Assembly: GCF_016919405.1 (NCBI RefSeq)
Contig: NZ_CP070353.1
Span: 3,498,501-3,562,500, forward strand
Length of the DNA stretch: 64,000 nucleotides
DNA from: Ensifer sp. PDNC004
GTDB taxonomy: Bacteria > Pseudomonadota > Alphaproteobacteria > Rhizobiales > Rhizobiaceae
Reading direction: 5' to 3'
The notes under the pieces were generated by a model. The model saw only the letters and a program-made list of their open reading frames with translations. It did not search any database and was not told the origin of the DNA. The position numbers and the translations under genes are program-made. Positions 48,235 to 57,233 of this stretch are shown here, piece after piece. Within the stretch, counting starts at the first letter, position 1. Every line of letters starts with the position of its first letter.

Positions 48235-48888
48235 TCAGTCGCTGTTCCAGGCAAGGAGCAGGATGACGGCGTTATGTCGCGGTTCCGGATCCGACCAGTC
48301 GGCGATTTCCGCAGGCGGCAACGCCTCTTCCGTCAGACGATCGAGATGCGCTTGCGTGGCGTCGATCGGATAGGCGCCCTCGGTGAGGTTTCTCCAGGAA
48401 ACGTCGCAGTCGAGGCCCAGGCGTGCCAGCGTTTCGACGTAAGACACGATCTGCGATGCGCGCAGATTGTCGGGATGAAGGAAACCGGCGTCCGCGTCAT
48501 GGTGTTTTCGGACTATGGCGTTCAAATGCGCAGCGATCGCCGGCGTCGGCCTCAGGCGCGTCGCGATCATCCTGATCTGCTGGCAATAGAATCCTGAGCA
48601 CTGATGGACCAGCCCGCGTCATTCCACGGCTGGGTTGAGAACAGGTACGTGCCGTCGGAAGGCAAGGACGGGGATCGCATGGAGCGTCTCTCGCGGCCTG
48701 CCGGAATCGAAGGCGTTCCATTCGGTCTCGAAGGCTTTGTGGGTCGGGGTCAACATCTGGCTTGGCAGGATGACGCGTCCGGGGCTGAGTAGCGTCGCAG
48801 CGCTCTCGAGGAACCGGGGAAGTGGTTCCAGATGTGCAAGCCCGTTCGCGTCGCGGAAGGGAGCCAAGTCGGCTTCGGTGAGGATCAT
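48235..48888 (-). pseudogene. Unrecognised gene split by an in-frame TGA
   Basis: A single frame on the minus strand runs from ATG 48888 (MILTEADLAPFRDANGLAHL) to a TAG/TGA-type end at 48235 (LLLAWNSD), interrupted by one TGA at 48619-48621 (NPAVE-stop-RGLVHQCSG). Without it the protein would have 217 residues. The 3' part could still be made from ATG 48570 (111 residues). No family is recognised. Changing TGA to TGG (Trp) would restore it, so a recent nonsense mutation or a sequence error is likely. Both halves have coding-like composition. Confidence 0.6.
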
Positions 48889-48944
48889 GTCCGATAAGTC
48901 GCTGTTTGTCGATGACGAGGGGCGGCCGCCGCCGCTGCCGGTCG

Positions 48945-48984
48945 CAAAGAAAAACCCGCCTGCAATTGCTGTAGCGGCGGGTTT
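48945..48984 (-). terminator. Intrinsic terminator of the DUF1465 gene
   Basis: AAACCCGCC / GGCGGGTTT with a 15-nt loop is followed on the minus strand by TTCTTTGC after the T-rich arm. Confidence 0.8.
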
Positions 48985-49015
48985 GGTTTCTCAGATTTGT
49001 TCTTTGCGCGCGGCG

Positions 49016-49534
49016 TCAGTTGGTTCCGAAGGCCGTCTGCAGCAGCTTGATCTGCGCCTTGACGCCGTTCTGGTTGTCCGGGACGATCGCGGCCGCTTCG
49101 TGCGGGCGATAGATTTCGCGGTCGAGCAGGGCGACGCGGTTCTGCAGGCGCAGCGACCGCTCGATCAGGTCACGGAAGGATTCCGGCAGCTCGGCCCAGC
49201 CCGGAGCGGACTTGTCGACGTTGAAGCTGTCGAGGCGAACCTTGCTCTTTTCCGACATCACCTGGTCGCGGCTCATCTCGCCGTTGTTGACGGCGCGCTG
49301 CAGCAGGAGCCAGGAGGCCATCTGCATCAGGCGGGTGGTCAGCCGCATGGATTCGGCTGCATAGAGCACCGATGCCATGCGCGGCAGGACCTTGGAAGCG
49401 GCGCGGCCGGGTCCGTCAAGATAGGTGGCCGTTTCTTCGACCAGTCCCATGCCTTCCGAATAGAGTGTCTTGAATTGTGCCGAGGACGCCGCGTGTCCTG
49501 CGAAACTGACCGTATTCAATCCTCTCTCGGACAT
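49016..49534 (-). CDS. DUF1465 family protein
   Basis: A 172-residue mostly helical protein (MSERGLNTVSFAGHAASSAQ at the start; LYSEGMGLVEETATYLDGPG; YAAESMRLTTRLMQMASWLL). DUF1465 is confined to alphaproteobacteria and has no proven function. ATG 49534 is preferred; 49564 is an upstream alternative. Its upstream gap holds two TTAA-N7-TTAA motifs, suggesting cell-cycle (CtrA) control. It has its own terminator. Confidence 0.87.
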   Translation of the reverse strand: MSERGLNTVSFAGHAASSAQFKTLYSEGMGLVEETATYLDGPGRAASKVLPRMASVLYAAESMRLTTRLMQMASWLLLQRAVNNGEMSRDQVMSEKSKVRLDSFNVDKSAPGWAELPESFRDLIERSLRLQNRVALLDREIYRPHEAAAIVPDNQNGVKAQIKLLQTAFGTN

Positions 49535-49888
49535 GACCTGTTTTCCCTGGTTCAAACGCATCACGACAGTCAGGTAGGGGACGGCTATGGGAAATAAATC
49601 CTTGCCCGTCTCTATGCTTGAAGAATGATCCGATAGCGCATTTCGCGCAAGGGCATTCTTAAGAAAGGGTTAATCTCCACAGTTCTTTAGATAAACCTAT
49701 GCCAAAACAAAAAAAGAGCCGCGGAAAGCGGCTCTCAAGGTAAAACAGGGAGAAAAATCAGACCCATTCGCCAGTCGGAGAAATTGTCTGAAACCGGAAA
49801 GCTCCGGATGCCCTGACAATCGCAGATAATGCTTAATGCTGCGTTAAACGCGCTCCGTTTTGCTGCGGTGCGACCTTCCGCCGCCGGA
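49535..49888. promoter_or_regulatory. Intergenic region with two CtrA-box-like motifs and a terminator
   Basis: A 354-bp gap without genes. It contains TTAA-N7-TTAA at 49659-49673 and again at 49833-49847, and a minus-strand terminator between them. The first box lies about 125 bp upstream of the DUF1465 ATG. The spacing equals the CtrA half-site arrangement. Confidence 0.6.
49708..49735 (-). terminator. Intrinsic terminator of the MFS-DUF1192 operon
   Basis: A perfect 8-bp stem AGAGCCGC / GCGGCTCT with a 5-nt loop is followed on the minus strand by TTTTTTT. It lies 150 bp beyond the DUF1192 stop. Confidence 0.9.
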
Positions 49889-50077
49889 TCAGCGAAACAG
49901 GTTCTCGGCGGCCGAACGGCTGGCGGATTTGCGTGTCCGTTCCGCCTCCAGCCGAGTGATCTCTTCGGTCAGAAGCGCGATGCGCTGCGTCAGCTCATCG
50001 ACGGACAGCAGCGCGAGATCGCTGCCGATTTCATGGGCCACCTTCTTCTGTGGCCGGTCGTCGTCAAACAGGCTCAT
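49889..50077 (-). CDS. DUF1192 family small protein
   Basis: A 62-residue protein starting MSLFDDDRPQKKVAHEIG with a heptad-like helix (LTQRIALLTEEITRLEAERTRK). The family is alphaproteobacterial and uncharacterised. Its start lies inside the 3' end of the MFS gene (14-bp overlap), so it is translated as part of that operon. Confidence 0.87.
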   Translation of the reverse strand: MSLFDDDRPQKKVAHEIGSDLALLSVDELTQRIALLTEEITRLEAERTRKSASRSAAENLFR

Positions 50078-51368
50078 CCGACTGATCCTCCCATTCCGGA
50101 CGCTTGTCCGGTTCGTTGTGTGCTTCTTCGAACGGGGCTGCGCGCGGCGAAAGCTGCAGGCTTTCCGGCGTCGTCGGCGCACCGGCATTGACCGGCGAGA
50201 AGGCGTCGCGGTCGGAGACCGGAACCGGTGCGCGCATCCGGCTGCGGATGATGGCATAGGCCGTGATCATAATATGGGCGCAGGCGGTGATCATGAACAG
50301 GCCGTAGGGGCCCGCCGCCGTCATGACCGGGCCGCCGATCGTCGGGCCGATGATGGTGCCGATGCCATAGAGCAGCAGCAGGCCGCCGGACACCTTGACG
50401 AAGTCTTCGGCCGTCGCGAAGTCGTTGGCGTGCGAGACGGCGATCGGATAGAGCGCGTTGGCCGCAGCGCCGTAGATCGCGATCAGCGTCAGCACGATCC
50501 AGACCTGGCTCGGCTCGATCAGGAAGATGAGGAGTCCGGCGATCGCGCCGATGCCGGCAAGGGCAGCAAGGACGTAGCGCCGGTCGATGCGGTCGGATAG
50601 CCGGCCGGCCGGCAACTGCATGACGGCGCCGGCAAAGATCGCTACGCTCATCATGGCAGCGACAGTGCTGTCGGAAAGTCCCGCCTGGCGGCCGAAGACG
50701 GCGCCGAGCGTGCCGAAGGCGCCATTGGCGATGCCGACGAGCAGGATGCCGAGGAAGGAAACCGGCGAGTTGCGATAAAGGCCGCGCAGGTCGAGGCTCA
50801 CCTTCTTCAGCGGCTGCGGCGAGGCGGCCTTGGACATCAGCGTCGGCAGCATGGCGACGCAGTAGAGGATGCCGCAGATCATGAACAAGATGGTGGTGGA
50901 CGTATCGCCGAAGGGGATCATCATCTGGCCGCCGACGACGCCGAAGAGCGTGATGGCGATATAGAGCGAGAAGATGACGCCGCGGCTCTCGTTGGTGGCG
51001 CGCTCGTTCAGCCAGCTTTCGATGATCATCGAGGTGCCGGCGGTGGAAAAGCCGGTCAGGGCCCTGAGGATCAGCCACCAGGTCGGGTCGATCAGGATGC
51101 CGGTGAGCAGCGCGACGATCGCGATCAGCGATGCAAAGACGCTGAAGGCGCGCACGTGGCCGATGCGCTTGACGACCGTGGGTGCAAAGAAGCAGCCGAG
51201 CACAAAGCCGGCAGCCCAGGATGTGCCGATCAGGCCGAGGATGGTGGTGGGATAACCTTCAGCGGTGCCGCGGACCGGAAGAAGCAACCCCTGCAGACCA
51301 TTGCCCAGAAAGAGAAACAGCGTGCCAAGCAGGAGGGCGGCGACAGGGAGCAGGTTCTTTCTCATCAT
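50064..51368 (-). CDS. MFS transporter (YcaD-like)
   Basis: A 434-residue transporter with 12 predicted transmembrane segments. The loop SDRIDRRYV matches the MFS loop motif, and GFSTAGTSMIIESWLNERAT is typical of YcaD-type carriers. A polar C-terminal tail follows (about 390-434). Substrate unknown. ATG 51368 or 51365. Confidence 0.88.
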   Translation of the reverse strand: MMRKNLLPVAALLLGTLFLFLGNGLQGLLLPVRGTAEGYPTTILGLIGTSWAAGFVLGCFFAPTVVKRIGHVRAFSVFASLIAIVALLTGILIDPTWWLILRALTGFSTAGTSMIIESWLNERATNESRGVIFSLYIAITLFGVVGGQMMIPFGDTSTTILFMICGILYCVAMLPTLMSKAASPQPLKKVSLDLRGLYRNSPVSFLGILLVGIANGAFGTLGAVFGRQAGLSDSTVAAMMSVAIFAGAVMQLPAGRLSDRIDRRYVLAALAGIGAIAGLLIFLIEPSQVWIVLTLIAIYGAAANALYPIAVSHANDFATAEDFVKVSGGLLLLYGIGTIIGPTIGGPVMTAAGPYGLFMITACAHIMITAYAIIRSRMRAPVPVSDRDAFSPVNAGAPTTPESLQLSPRAAPFEEAHNEPDKRPEWEDQSDEPV

Positions 51369-51658
51369 TCATCCGAAATTCGTTCTGCCGTCAGCAAGTT
51401 AGGGCGGTGCCTGGTGAATTGCCAGCCGGTTTGTGATTGCAGCGCCTGGCGTTGCCGCAGGTTTTGTCCTTCGATCGGAGATGAATGACGCAACATGCGG
51501 CGGCCGGTCATTGCAAATCGCCCGCGGAAACACTAGCCCTTTTTGCTAGGCGCAACGTATCGCTCGTCCTCGGGGGAGGCGGTGCTGCGTGCGACGAAGA
51601 GTGCCGGTGTTGCGAACGCTTCACCGGTCGAGGCAGCCTCCCGGTAGACGAGGGCAAC

Positions 51659-51814
51659 ATGCAGAAGGCGATCGCCCTTTTTCTGCTTCTGATCATGGCC
51701 ATTCAGCTCCTCTGGCCGATCGGCATTCCGGGGCTGCGCCGCCGTCGCGATTTCTGGAAGATCGCGGTCTTCGCCATCGTGATGATGATGGTGACGGTGT
51801 TGATCCGTCCCTGA
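51659..51814 (+). CDS. Small membrane protein, 51 residues
   Basis: A protein starting MQKAIALFLLLIMAIQLLWP with two hydrophobic segments (about 4-22 and 34-50, IAVFAIVMMMVTVLIRP) joined by a basic turn GLRRRRDFW. The start has GAGGG about 5 bp upstream. A longer in-frame start at 51485 is less likely. No family is recognised. It lies 111 bp before the adenylate cyclase on the same strand. Confidence 0.65.
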   Translation: MQKAIALFLLLIMAIQLLWPIGIPGLRRRRDFWKIAVFAIVMMMVTVLIRP

Positions 51815-51925
51815 TCCGGCCGCCGCGCCGCAACTCCCCGTTACCTTTGGAACTCCATCGCCTGCGGCTCACCGCTACCTTGGTTGCGAAACCTGTCGTT
51901 TCAACCAGAAAAGGGCGCAGGACAG

Positions 51926-53863
51926 ATGGGAAAGAAAGCGCTAAAGTGCGAGCCTCATTCGGGAGATGACTTCGAGGGTTTCTTGGAACGCCGGCTTGCC
52001 GCCATTCTCGCTGCCGATGTCGTGGGGTACAGTCGCCTGATCGGCGCTGACGAAACCGGCACGCTGGCCGCCATGAAACGGCACAAGAGCGAACTCGTCG
52101 ATCCGAAGATCACCCGTCACAAGGGACGCATCGTCAAGCTCACCGGCGACGGCATCCTCGTCGAATTTGCAAGCGTCGTGCACGCGGTCGCCTGCGCCGT
52201 CGATATTCAGCGTGGCATGCTGCTGCGCAATGAAAGCGTTTCGCCGCTCAAACGCATCGAACTCAGGATCGGCGTGCATCTTGGCGACATCATCGTCGAG
52301 GATGGCGACATCTTCGGGGATGGCGTCAATGTCGCAGCGCGCCTCGAAGGCCTCGCCGAACCCTCCGGCATCGCCGTCTCGGCTTCCGTGCGCGACCATG
52401 TCGGCGCGCGCCTCGATGTTGGCTTCATCGACAAGGGCGAACACACGCTGAAGAACATCGCCGCCGGCGTGCATGTCTATTCGGTGGCGCTCGGTGCACC
52501 GACCAAGGTGGCGTCGGCGCCGAGCGGATCGTGTCCGGTGGTGCTCGACGATGGCTACGGGCTCTCGGTCGGCGTACTGCCCTTCACCAATATGAGCCAC
52601 GATCCCGAGCAGGAGTACTTCTCCGACGGCATCACCGAAGACATCATCACCGATCTTTCGAAGATATCGAAGCTGCACGTCGTCGCCCGCAACACGGTGT
52701 TCACCTACAAGGGGCGATCGGTGAAGGTGAAGCAGGTGGCCCAGGAACTCGGTGTCCGCTACATCCTCGAAGGCAGCGTACGCAAGGCGGGCGCGCGGGT
52801 GCGCATCACCGGCCAGTTGATCGATGCGCTGACCGGCACGCATCTCTGGGCCGATCGCTACGACCGGGACCTGACCGACATCTTCGCCATCCAGGACGAA
52901 ATCACCCATGCGATCGTCGACCAGCTGAAGATCAAGCTGTTGCCGGCGGAAAGGCGGGCGATCGAGAGCGACCCGACGACAAGTGTCGAGGCCTACACCT
53001 ACTATCTGCGCGGCCGGCAGTTTTCGCATGCCTGGACTCGCTCCTATCTCCTGCTCGCCCGGCGCATGTTCATGAAGGCGGTGGAACTCGATCCGGATTT
53101 TGCCCGGGCCTATGCCGGCATCGCCGATTGCGAGTCGGCGCTGCGTGACTGGCACGAGGACGAGTTTCCGCTGCAAAGCATCCTGTCCATCACCGACAGG
53201 GCGCTGGCGCTCGATCCAGACCTCGCGGAGGCACACGCATCCCGTGGTCTGGTGCTTCACCAGGACGGCCAATGCGAGGAGGCGGTTGCCGCCTTCGAGC
53301 AGGCGCTGACGCTCGATGCCGGGCTCTACGAGGCGAACTTCCATTATGGCCGCTTCCTGTTCATGCAGGGCGCGTTCGAAATGGCGATCCAGTTCTTCAA
53401 GCGTGCCGCGGACATCCGACCGGACGATTATCTGTCACCGATCCACCTGATGAGCGCCTATCGCACGCTCGGCCGCGACAGCGAACGCAAGCAGTGGGCG
53501 CGCATCGGCATTGCCCGGGCGGAGAGGGCGCTGGAACTCAATCCGGAAAACTCGGGCCCGGCCCATCGCGGCGCGCTGGCGCTTGCCCATATGGGCGAGG
53601 CCGACCGTGCGCGGGAATGGGCAGCGCGGGCGCTGGCGATCGATCCCGATGACGTGGTCGCCCGTTACAACACGGCCTGTGTCTATTGCATCCTCGGCGA
53701 TATCGATGCGGCGCTCGATCTTCTCGAGACCTTGCTGCCGCAGAGCTCCTGCTACCAGCTGCTCTGGTTCAAGCAAGATTCAGACCTCGACGCCGTTCGC
53801 CACCATGTCCGTTTCCAGGCGATGGTCGAGGCGATCGCAAAATGCGAGGCCGGATTGCGCTGA
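51926..53863 (+). CDS. Class III adenylate cyclase with TolB-like and TPR regions
   Basis: A 645-residue soluble protein. The N-terminal cyclase domain has both metal Asp (D31, D75), the adenine-selecting Lys (K71, KLTGDG) and Asp (D128, GDIFGDG), and the transition-state Asn and Arg (N135, R139, VNVAAR), so it should make cAMP. Next is a TolB-like N-terminal module (VGVLPFTNMSHDPEQEYFSDGITEDIITDLSKI), then five or more TPRs to the C-terminus. This layout is expanded in rhizobia. ATG 51926 is close to AGGA; TTG 51884 is an alternative. Confidence 0.9.
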   Translation: MGKKALKCEPHSGDDFEGFLERRLAAILAADVVGYSRLIGADETGTLAAMKRHKSELVDPKITRHKGRIVKLTGDGILVEFASVVHAVACAVDIQRGMLLRNESVSPLKRIELRIGVHLGDIIVEDGDIFGDGVNVAARLEGLAEPSGIAVSASVRDHVGARLDVGFIDKGEHTLKNIAAGVHVYSVALGAPTKVASAPSGSCPVVLDDGYGLSVGVLPFTNMSHDPEQEYFSDGITEDIITDLSKISKLHVVARNTVFTYKGRSVKVKQVAQELGVRYILEGSVRKAGARVRITGQLIDALTGTHLWADRYDRDLTDIFAIQDEITHAIVDQLKIKLLPAERRAIESDPTTSVEAYTYYLRGRQFSHAWTRSYLLLARRMFMKAVELDPDFARAYAGIADCESALRDWHEDEFPLQSILSITDRALALDPDLAEAHASRGLVLHQDGQCEEAVAAFEQALTLDAGLYEANFHYGRFLFMQGAFEMAIQFFKRAADIRPDDYLSPIHLMSAYRTLGRDSERKQWARIGIARAERALELNPENSGPAHRGALALAHMGEADRAREWAARALAIDPDDVVARYNTACVYCILGDIDAALDLLETLLPQSSCYQLLWFKQDSDLDAVRHHVRFQAMVEAIAKCEAGLR

Positions 53864-53903
53864 ACCGCCGGACAGTCGTTGCCATCCGGCGGCTCGCAGT
53901 TGC

Positions 53904-55418
53904 TTAGTGGGGACCCGCCTGGCGGGATCCCTGAGGGGCGCTGACCCGCCCGGCGGTCAGCCACCAGATGGCCGCTCCGGTCACGAACAGCATGGCTGTC
54001 GCCACCATCACGACCGCGGTAAACGCGCCTTCGAAGGAGAGGCGGGCACGGGTCACCAGTTCGCTCGCCACATCCGCCGGCAGCTTCTCGGCGAGAAGCA
54101 GGGCTTCGTCGAGACTGTCGCGTGCCATCGCCGGGATCGCAGCCCCCTCCGGCAGGACGAGGAAGGCGGTGTAGACGACCGACATGACGGTGCCGAGCAC
54201 GGCAATGCCGACCGCGCCGCCAAGCTCGAACGAGACCTCCTCGATCGATGCTGCCATGCCGGCCCGTTCCGGCGGGGCGTTGAACATGATGGCGCTGGAG
54301 GCGGCGGTCATGGACGCACCGATGCCGAGGCCGAGAACCACGAGGGTGGCGACCTGGGCGAGCGCTCCGGTTTCATGGACGAGCAGATAGCCGCCGAGGC
54401 CGAGCGCCGCCAGGATGAGGCCGGAGCGCAGCACCACTTCGGCGCCGAGGCGCGGCAGCAGCGTACCGGTCAGCGGCCCGGCGACGAAAGCGGCGAGCGG
54501 GATCGGCAGGATGAAGAAGCCGGCCTCGAGCGGCGAAAAGCCCTCGACCAGCTGCAACTGCTGGCTCAGCACCAGTTCGATGCCGACGATGGAGGCGGAT
54601 GCCACCAGTGCGGCGGCGACGCCGGAGGAAAACACCGCATTGCGGAAGAGGCTGAAATCGATCAGCGGATGCGGACTGCGGCGCTGGCGACGCACGAAGA
54701 GAAAGAGTGCGATCGCACCGATCACGGCGGCAGCAAGGCCCGCTTCCAGCGACGGCTCGCGCTTGCTTGTTTCCTTGACGGCATAGGCCAGGCCGATGAG
54801 ACCGACCATGATTTGCAGCGAACCGATTGCGTCCCAGGGGTGTTTCGGATTGCCGGCGTTGTTTGGCAGCACGACGAGGCCGAGCAGGAGGGCGATCGCG
54901 ACGACCGGCACGTTGATGAGGAAGACCGAGCCCCACCAAAAGTATTCGAGCAGGAAACCGCCAAGCACCGGGCCGATCGCCGCGCCGCCGGACGCGATCG
55001 CCGCCCATACGCCGATCGCCAGCGACCGTTCCCGTTCGTCGGTGAAGGTCAGCCGGATGATCGACAGTGTCGCCGGCATCATGAGAGCGGCGCCGACGGC
55101 GAGCAGGACGCGACCACCGATCAGGATCGCCGGTGTCGGTGCATAGGCGGCGATCAGCGAGGCGATACCGAAGACGGCAAGGCCGACGATGAAGGGCTTC
55201 TTGTGGCCGAGGCGGTCGCCAAGCGTGCCGAGGCCAGGCAGAAGGCCGGCGACGACCAGGGCATAGGCGTTGACGATCCAGAGCTTCTCCGACGCGGTGG
55301 CGCCGAGGTCATGGGTCAGACGGGGCAGGGCGGTATAGAGCACCGTCATGTCGACGACGATCAGAAAAAGTGCGCTCGATACTATGGCTAGAATGAGCCA
55401 GCGATTTTGCGGAAGCAT
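53904..55418 (-). CDS. MFS drug efflux pump, DHA2 (14-TMS) family
   Basis: A 504-residue transporter starting MLPQNRWLILAIVSSALFLI, with the DHA2 motifs LWIVNAYALVVAGLLPGLGTLGDRLGHKK and GPVLGGFLLEYFWWGSVFLINVP; relatives include SmvA and QacA, which export cationic biocides. It is divergently transcribed from a TetR gene, with a palindromic operator between them, the classic arrangement of a repressed pump. Confidence 0.92.
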   Translation of the reverse strand: MLPQNRWLILAIVSSALFLIVVDMTVLYTALPRLTHDLGATASEKLWIVNAYALVVAGLLPGLGTLGDRLGHKKPFIVGLAVFGIASLIAAYAPTPAILIGGRVLLAVGAALMMPATLSIIRLTFTDERERSLAIGVWAAIASGGAAIGPVLGGFLLEYFWWGSVFLINVPVVAIALLLGLVVLPNNAGNPKHPWDAIGSLQIMVGLIGLAYAVKETSKREPSLEAGLAAAVIGAIALFLFVRRQRRSPHPLIDFSLFRNAVFSSGVAAALVASASIVGIELVLSQQLQLVEGFSPLEAGFFILPIPLAAFVAGPLTGTLLPRLGAEVVLRSGLILAALGLGGYLLVHETGALAQVATLVVLGLGIGASMTAASSAIMFNAPPERAGMAASIEEVSFELGGAVGIAVLGTVMSVVYTAFLVLPEGAAIPAMARDSLDEALLLAEKLPADVASELVTRARLSFEGAFTAVVMVATAMLFVTGAAIWWLTAGRVSAPQGSRQAGPH

Positions 55419-55490
55419 GGTACACCTCGGTGGCCGCCACTGGGAAATGGGGGCTGGGCCTTGTTTAAATCAGGGTCGTTGTTTATTTGA

Positions 55491-55502
55491 ATACGTACGT
55501 AT
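55491..55502. promoter_or_regulatory. Candidate TetR operator
   Basis: A perfect 12-bp palindrome ATACGTACGTAT lies 23 bp before the TetR ATG, within the 106-bp divergent region shared with the DHA2 pump. TetR proteins usually bind such palindromes. Confidence 0.6.
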
Positions 55503-55524
55503 GGATTTGAAATAGGAAGTCAAG

Positions 55525-56076
55525 ATGGGACGACGACGAACAATCGATCGTGACAAGGTGCTGGATGCGGCGGAGGCGGTGGTGAATTCCGTCGGCGCGG
55601 CCGGGCTGACGATCGATGCCGTCGCCAAGGCTTCCGGGATTACCAAGGGCGGCGTGCAATACTGCTTCGGCAACAAGGACGGCCTGATCGACGCGATGAT
55701 GCAGCGTTGGTTCGATGAATTCGATGCCGCGGTAGCGGCGGAGGGTGGCGACGATCCTGATCCGATCAAGGCAATGCGCGCCCATGCGTCGGTGACCGCC
55801 CGGATGAACACGGCCGACAATGCCCGCACATCCGGCATGATGGCCGCACTGCTGCAGCGGGAAGAGCACATGGCGAAGAACCGCGCCTGGTATCGCGCCC
55901 GCCTCGATGGTCTCGACCTGTCGACGGAGGAGGGGCGCAGGGCGCGGATGGTGTTTCTCGCAACGGAAGGCGTCTTCCTGCTGCGGGGGTTCGGCTTCCT
56001 CGAGATGGAAGACGCCGAATGGCAGGATATGTTTGCCGATATCTTGAAGCTTCTGCCGGAGCGCGACCGCGCCTGA
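55525..56076 (+). CDS. TetR-family repressor of the divergent pump
   Basis: A 183-residue regulator starting MGRRRTIDRDKVLDAAEAVV. The N-terminal helix-turn-helix is clear (LTIDAVAKASGITKGGVQYCFGNKDGLI). The C-terminal ligand domain is not assignable (TetR_C-like, with EGVFLLRGFGFLE). It is expected to repress the divergent DHA2 pump and itself. Start has AGGAAG upstream. Confidence 0.9.
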   Translation: MGRRRTIDRDKVLDAAEAVVNSVGAAGLTIDAVAKASGITKGGVQYCFGNKDGLIDAMMQRWFDEFDAAVAAEGGDDPDPIKAMRAHASVTARMNTADNARTSGMMAALLQREEHMAKNRAWYRARLDGLDLSTEEGRRARMVFLATEGVFLLRGFGFLEMEDAEWQDMFADILKLLPERDRA

Positions 56077-56090
56077 GGCGTTGAAAAGCG

Positions 56091-57026
56091 CTAGAGCTCG
56101 ATCAGGCCGCGCATGGCGCTGACGCAATGGCCGGAAAGGCTGACCTTGCGAACGACGCCACCCTGCTTTCGGACATGCGCGCCGATGAGGCTGCGACGCC
56201 CCATCTCCACACCCTGCTCGATGGTGATCTCGACATCGATATCCTGCTCCGGGACGAGCGAGACGAGATAGGCGGAAAGCGCTGCCGAGGCGCTGCCGGT
56301 AGCCGGGTCTTCATTGACATTGTCGAGCGGTGCGAACATGCGCGCCCGGATCTGCCAGGGCGCTTCCTCCGAGCGAGCGTAGAGGAACAGGCTGAAACTG
56401 TCTTCGTCGGGTTTGTAGCGGGCATTGGCCGCCTGGAAGGCGGTGACATTGGGTTGGGCGGACGACAGCGTCGCGACATCCATGATTTCGGCGACGGCGA
56501 AGGGCAGGCCGACGGAAAGCCGGCTCGGTGCGTGCACGCGTCTGCTGACGGCTTCAGGCGCGAGCGATGCGCAGGCCGCGATGGTGTCGGCGTCGAATTC
56601 TGGGCCGACGGTCAGGCTGCGCGGTACGACGATGGTGGCGCCGCCGACAACACCGTCTTCCCGCAGCAACGTGGCCTCGACGAGGCCGGCCTTTTCCTCG
56701 AAACGCAGGATTTCGCCGGGCGCGCGGCCGAAGATTTCCTTTTGCCGGCCGAGCACGAAGGCCGTGCCGACATTGGGATGGCCGGCAAAGGGGATCTCGG
56801 TCGTCGGCGTGAAGATCCGGACTTCTGCGGTGTTCGCAGGGTCGCGCGGCGGCAGCACGAAGGTGACTTCGGAATAGCCGAATTCGGTCGCGATCGCCTG
56901 CATCTGGCGATCGCTCAAGCCGCGGGCGTCGGACATGACCGCCAACTGGTTGCCGGCAAAGCGCTCGTCGGTGAAGACGTCGACGGTGACATAGTCAACG
57001 GATTTCGGCGCGGAGTCTGAGGTCAT
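56091..57026 (-). CDS. PhzF family isomerase-like protein
   Basis: A 311-residue protein of the diaminopimelate-epimerase fold. It shows VDVFTDERFAGNQLAV, the catalytic Glu in GYSEVTFV (E53), IPFAGHPNVGTAF and NEDPATGSASAAL. PhzF proteins isomerise or epimerise small acids; outside phenazine clusters the substrate is generally unknown, as here. ATG 57026 is favoured; MSASGAPPAK from 57065 is possible. Confidence 0.9.
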   Translation of the reverse strand: MTSDSAPKSVDYVTVDVFTDERFAGNQLAVMSDARGLSDRQMQAIATEFGYSEVTFVLPPRDPANTAEVRIFTPTTEIPFAGHPNVGTAFVLGRQKEIFGRAPGEILRFEEKAGLVEATLLREDGVVGGATIVVPRSLTVGPEFDADTIAACASLAPEAVSRRVHAPSRLSVGLPFAVAEIMDVATLSSAQPNVTAFQAANARYKPDEDSFSLFLYARSEEAPWQIRARMFAPLDNVNEDPATGSASAALSAYLVSLVPEQDIDVEITIEQGVEMGRRSLIGAHVRKQGGVVRKVSLSGHCVSAMRGLIEL

Positions 57027-57191
57027 GGTCGTGGCTTTCGCTGGTGGAGCGCCGCTGGCGCTCATCGTGTCGGCTCTGAAGTCAAGGCTTAAGACAGCCG
57101 ACACACCGCACAAAGGCCCGAACTTGTCCGGGTGACAAGTTCCACAGCGCCGACGAAGCCGTCGCGTTGCAGGCGTCAAGCCTTTGCAATG

Positions 57192-57214
57192 AAAAGGGGC
57201 CGACAGCGGCCCCT
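57192..57214 (-). terminator. Intrinsic terminator of fbaB
   Basis: A perfect 8-bp stem AGGGGCCG / CGGCCCCT with loop ACAG on the plus strand is followed on the minus strand by TTTTC. It lies 19 bp past the fbaB stop. Confidence 0.85.
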
Positions 57215-57233
57215 CCTATGCGGTCAACCTGGC

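Noticed and set aside
48619..48621. Selenocysteine or programmed TGA readthrough
   Set aside because: No SECIS-like hairpin was apparent after the codon and the context suggests simple loss of a Trp codon.
53865..53892. Terminator between the cyclase and the MFS pump
   Set aside because: CCGCCGG / CCGGCGG forms a 7-bp stem with a 14-nt loop but has no T run on either strand.
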